From: Bacteroidota bacterium
GTDB taxonomy: Bacteria; Bacteroidota; Bacteroidia; Bacteroidales; Rikenellaceae
DNA length: 7,469 bases
Direction of reading: 5' to 3'
Assembly (NCBI GenBank): GCA_023413645.1
Contig: JAEZPN010000027.1
Location: 1-7,469 of the forward strand
The notes under the pieces were generated by a model that saw nothing but the letters and a program-made list of their open reading frames with translations, was not told where the DNA came from and did not search any database. Within the stretch, counting starts at the first letter, position 1. Every line of letters starts with the position of its first letter. Both the position numbers and the translations under genes were made by a program. Shown piece after piece: positions 5,061-7,469 of this stretch.

Positions 5061-7196
5061 ATGAAGCGAATTGCCCTACTTATTATAGCACTATGCTGTG
5101 CGTTGCCTACGATTGTTCAGGCGCAGCAGAAACAGCAACATGCCATTGTTAAGACCCGTGGTCGACAACTCGACGACGGTAGTATTGCATCGGGACGTAG
5201 AATCTCCGAGGTCGTGGTCGATGTTAAGGGTACGGGTAAGATTCTAAGTGACGACAAGGGTGAACTCTCGTTTGGTGTATCAGCAGCGTCGGGATACTAT
5301 CTAAATAATGTTACAAAAGATGGTTATACACTCTCTGATCTGGACGTAATCTCCAAGCAACATCAATATCAGGCGCAGCCCGTCGACATCCTTTTGGAGA
5401 GCGTTGAGGAACTCAATGCCTATCGCCGTTCTATCGAGCGTAAGGTGCGCCGTAACTATCAGAACCAACTCGATGAGTTGTCAGACCGTATCGATAGCTT
5501 GGAGAGTGCCGATAGTGCCCAAGCTGAGGAGATTGCTCGCCTACGTGCCAAGCTTGATCGTGCCTACGACGAGGCGGAGCAATATGTCGATAAGATGACT
5601 GAGTACTATCTAAATATCGACTTTGACCGCGAGACTGATTTCGATATCGAGATAAGCTACTATATTATTAATGGTATGCTCGATAAGGCAGACTCGTTGC
5701 TTGCTACGCGCGGCAATATCGAGGAGCGTGTCCGCAAAAACCGCATGGCACAACAGGCCGTAGAGCGCGATAAGGAGATGGTGGCAAAAGATTGCTATCG
5801 TAAGTATGAGATTGCAAGTCAGCGTCTTGAACGCGATACTGCTGCCTATTACCTAAAACTTCGCGCCGAGTTAGACCCTGCAAATATAGATTGGCAGGTC
5901 GATTTAGCCAATTATCTGTATCTATATCTTTCAGATTATAAACAAGCTTTGTCTATCTATGAATCTGCTCTTAGCTACTCACTTGATCACTATGGTGATA
6001 TGCATAATACAACAGCCACCATGTATGATTATGTCTGTTCGTGTTATGATGTCTTAGGAGAGTATAATCAGGCTTTGCAATATGCTGAAAAGTCGCTTGA
6101 AATTAGAAGACAACTATTTGGTGAGGAGCATCATCATATAGCTGATTCATATTATAGCCTTGGTAGTATATATAATCAAATGGCCAATTATGATAAGGCT
6201 TTTGAATATAGTGAAAAGGCGTTAAGTATTCGCGAAAAGATATTCGGTGAAAATCATGCTAAAACAGTTTCATCATATGTAAATATTGGATACCTATATG
6301 CGATTGTAGACAAACATCAAGAGGCTATTGAATACTTTAATAAGGCATTGGTAATCATGCGCGACAATCTAGACATAGAAGATCAAAGTGTCGCGGATAT
6401 ATACTTGAACTTAGGAAATGTATACCGTCATCAAAGTGATTACAATAGTTCTTTGGACTGTTTTGATAAAGCAATGACTATATATGAAAAGATTTTAGGA
6501 TTAGAGCATTCTCGAATAGCCGTGTTATATAGTAATATTTCACACATCTATTATGATATAAGGGATTATGAAAAAACTATAGAATATCTCGAGAAAGCAT
6601 TGATAATTGATGAGAAAATATATGGCACAGAACATCCCACAACAGCATCAACATATAATGATCTTTCCGTAGTGTATTCAGAGTTAGAAGAGTATGAATT
6701 ATCAATAGAATATAATAAAAAGACATTGGCTATTCGCGAAAATAAATTAGGTCTGGAGCATCCTGATACAGCCTTATCATATAATAATATAGGTGCAAAT
6801 TACTACCATTTACAAGAGTATGATAAAGCATTGGAGTATTGGACAAGTGCATTGTCTATATACTCAAAAATATTTGGAGAAGAGCATACTAAGTCAGCCT
6901 TAATATACCATAATATAGCTACGGTATATAAAGATTTAGGAGATTATGAAAAGGCACTATTTTATTATAAAAAATCTCATAATATCTATATTAAAACTTA
7001 CGGGGAAGTAAACCTGAATACAGCGATGTCTTATTATCAATTAGGAACTGTTTATGTATCTTTATGCGATTATGCTGTGGCAATAGGATACTATCAAAAG
7101 AGTTTGGATATTTTTAAGCGTATTTTACCTGCCGAGCATAGTAATATAGTTGTGCTAACTGCAAAAATCGAGGAGTTGAAAACCAAAATTCAGTAA
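5061..7196 (+). CDS. Secreted TPR protein with N-terminal beta-rich domain and coiled coil
   Basis: A 711-residue exported protein. Residues 1-21 are a signal peptide (MKR, hydrophobic core, VQA/QQ); there is no proper lipobox before Cys12, so a soluble periplasmic or surface form is more likely than a lipoprotein. Residues 27-113 form a beta-rich segment with VDVKGTGKILSDDKGELSF, resembling carboxypeptidase-regulatory-like domains of Bacteroidota proteins. Residues 115-270 are charged and helical, with heptad-like stretches (DELSDRIDSLESA, EEIARLRAKLDRAYDEAEQ), probably a coiled coil. From 272 on there is one degenerate repeat and then nine exact 42-residue TPR units of kinesin-light-chain type. 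The architecture recalls predicted secreted TPR proteins of Bacteroidales; no enzymatic motif is seen, so protein binding or scaffolding is the likely role. The DNA changes sharply in composition at the TPR start. A near-identical paralogue starts 73 bp downstream. Confidence 0.88.
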   Translation: MKRIALLIIALCCALPTIVQAQQKQQHAIVKTRGRQLDDGSIASGRRISEVVVDVKGTGKILSDDKGELSFGVSAASGYYLNNVTKDGYTLSDLDVISKQHQYQAQPVDILLESVEELNAYRRSIERKVRRNYQNQLDELSDRIDSLESADSAQAEEIARLRAKLDRAYDEAEQYVDKMTEYYLNIDFDRETDFDIEISYYIINGMLDKADSLLATRGNIEERVRKNRMAQQAVERDKEMVAKDCYRKYEIASQRLERDTAAYYLKLRAELDPANIDWQVDLANYLYLYLSDYKQALSIYESALSYSLDHYGDMHNTTATMYDYVCSCYDVLGEYNQALQYAEKSLEIRRQLFGEEHHHIADSYYSLGSIYNQMANYDKAFEYSEKALSIREKIFGENHAKTVSSYVNIGYLYAIVDKHQEAIEYFNKALVIMRDNLDIEDQSVADIYLNLGNVYRHQSDYNSSLDCFDKAMTIYEKILGLEHSRIAVLYSNISHIYYDIRDYEKTIEYLEKALIIDEKIYGTEHPTTASTYNDLSVVYSELEEYELSIEYNKKTLAIRENKLGLEHPDTALSYNNIGANYYHLQEYDKALEYWTSALSIYSKIFGEEHTKSALIYHNIATVYKDLGDYEKALFYYKKSHNIYIKTYGEVNLNTAMSYYQLGTVYVSLCDYAVAIGYYQKSLDIFKRILPAEHSNIVVLTAKIEELKTKIQ
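6003..7136 (+). repeat. Nine tandem 42-residue TPR units (126-bp period) inside the TPR gene
   Basis: The units begin at residues 315, 357, 399, 441, 483, 525, 567, 609 and 651, each exactly 42 residues long. Most open with His and close with a Gly-x-Glu pattern (for example HPDTALSYNNIGANYY ... FGEE). A looser 43-residue unit at 272-314 precedes them, and a 19-residue tail follows. The units differ strongly from each other in DNA, so they are not a recent expansion. The consensus (A at 5, Y at 8, N/LG at 11-12, Y at 15 and 21, A at 24, Y at 27, A at 31, I at 34) is that of TPR helix pairs. Confidence 0.9.
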
Positions 7197-7200
7197 ACAT

Positions 7201-7240
7201 AAGGATGTAAGGTCAGTGGTAGAATGATATTTACAACCTT
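7201..7240 (+). other. Inverted repeat between the two TPR paralogues
   Basis: AAGGATGTAA (7201-7210) pairs with TTACAACCTT (7231-7240), with one mismatch and a 20-base loop. No T run follows the right arm, so it is a poor classical terminator. It could be a weak terminator, an mRNA-stabilising 3' hairpin or chance. Confidence 0.4.
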
Positions 7241-7257
7241 CTTATACGAATATAAAT

Positions 7258-7469
7258 AAACTATTAACCATGAAGCGAATCACGATACTTATTATAGCAC
7301 TATGCTGTGTGTTGCCAACTTTTGTTCAGGCGCAGCAGAAACAGCAACACGCCATTGTTAAGACCCGCGGTCGACAACTTGATGACGGTAGTATTGCAAC
7401 GGGACGTAGAATCTCCGAGGTTGTGGTCGATGTTAAGGGTACGGGTAAGATTCTAAGTGACGACAAGGG
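7258..7469 (+). repeat. Start of a tandem duplication (second copy of 5049-5260)
   Basis: This block matches 5049-5260 without gaps, at an offset of 2209 bases. It includes the untranslated AAACTATTAACC just before each ATG. In the 200 coding bases 14 differ by hand count (186/200). The differences cluster in the signal peptide, and the last stretch up to the window edge is identical. Identity upstream of the block ends abruptly. Confidence 0.9.
7270..7469 (+). CDS. Second secreted TPR-family paralogue, N-terminal fragment (cut by window edge)
   Basis: The first 66 codons are visible and the frame is open at the window end. They encode a signal peptide (MKRITILIIALCC..., cleavage after VQA) and the beginning of the same beta-rich domain as the upstream gene. 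Only five residues differ from that gene: A5T, L6I, A14V, I18F and S44T. The start is ATG, with the same 12-base leader AAACTATTAACC as the first gene. The upstream region does not keep the -7 box of the first gene (TACCTTTA becomes TACGAATA at the aligned place), so the copy may depend on read-through from the first gene or on another promoter. Whether the TPR part is present, and whether it resembles that of the first gene, cannot be seen. Confidence 0.88.
   Translation, partial: MKRITILIIALCCVLPTFVQAQQKQQHAIVKTRGRQLDDGSIATGRRISEVVVDVKGTGKILSDDK

Noticed and set aside
5061..5123. Lipoprotein signal in the TPR protein because of Cys12/Cys13
   Set aside because: The residue before Cys12 is Leu and no charged gap follows; a standard cleavage site VQA/QQ is present further on, so a normal signal peptide fits better.
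6003..7136. CRISPR-like periodicity at about 126 bp
   Set aside because: The periodicity is that of 42-residue TPR units in one open frame; the DNA units are not identical and there is no repeat-spacer pattern.

Overview
The window looks like chromosomal DNA from a Bacteroidota bacterium, most likely order Bacteroidales. The signs are promoters of the Bacteroidota type (a TTTG-like -33 element and a TAnnTTTG -7 element), start codons without clear Shine-Dalgarno sequences, a small outer-membrane beta-barrel protein ending in Phe, and housekeeping proteins (PepD, PhoH, Der) that read like Bacteroidales versions. Genus cannot be decided from sequence reading alone.

Layout. Left part (1-3329, minus strand): four genes read right to left, tightly spaced and probably one operon. 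They encode an outer-membrane beta-barrel protein, a PhoH-type ATPase, the M20-family dipeptidase PepD and, cut by the window edge, the N-terminus of a diacylglycerol-kinase-family lipid kinase. The gaps are 20 bp, 34 bp and a 17-bp overlap. A short AT-rich divergent region (3330-3470) carries a promoter for each direction. Middle (3471-4775, plus strand): the ribosome-assembly GTPase Der, followed by a 285-bp intergenic stretch with two related terminator hairpins. Right part (5061-7469, plus strand): a secreted TPR protein of 711 residues, then the start of a second, nearly identical paralogue that runs off the window.

The left and middle genes are ordinary core functions: dipeptide turnover, RNA or ribosome-linked ATPase, lipid kinase and ribosome biogenesis. 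The part that deserves attention is the TPR pair. The first gene is a mosaic. Its 5' third (signal peptide, beta-rich domain, coiled coil) has about 50-57% GC in the lines counted by hand. At about position 5880, where the TPR repeats start, it drops abruptly to about 22-38% GC with different synonymous codon choice. The second copy repeats the first 200 coding bases at 186/200 identity. This suggests a tandem family with a conserved 5' module and possibly exchangeable TPR modules. The idea is untested here because the second copy's repeat region lies outside the window.

No tRNA, rRNA, CRISPR array, insertion sequence or phage gene was seen.
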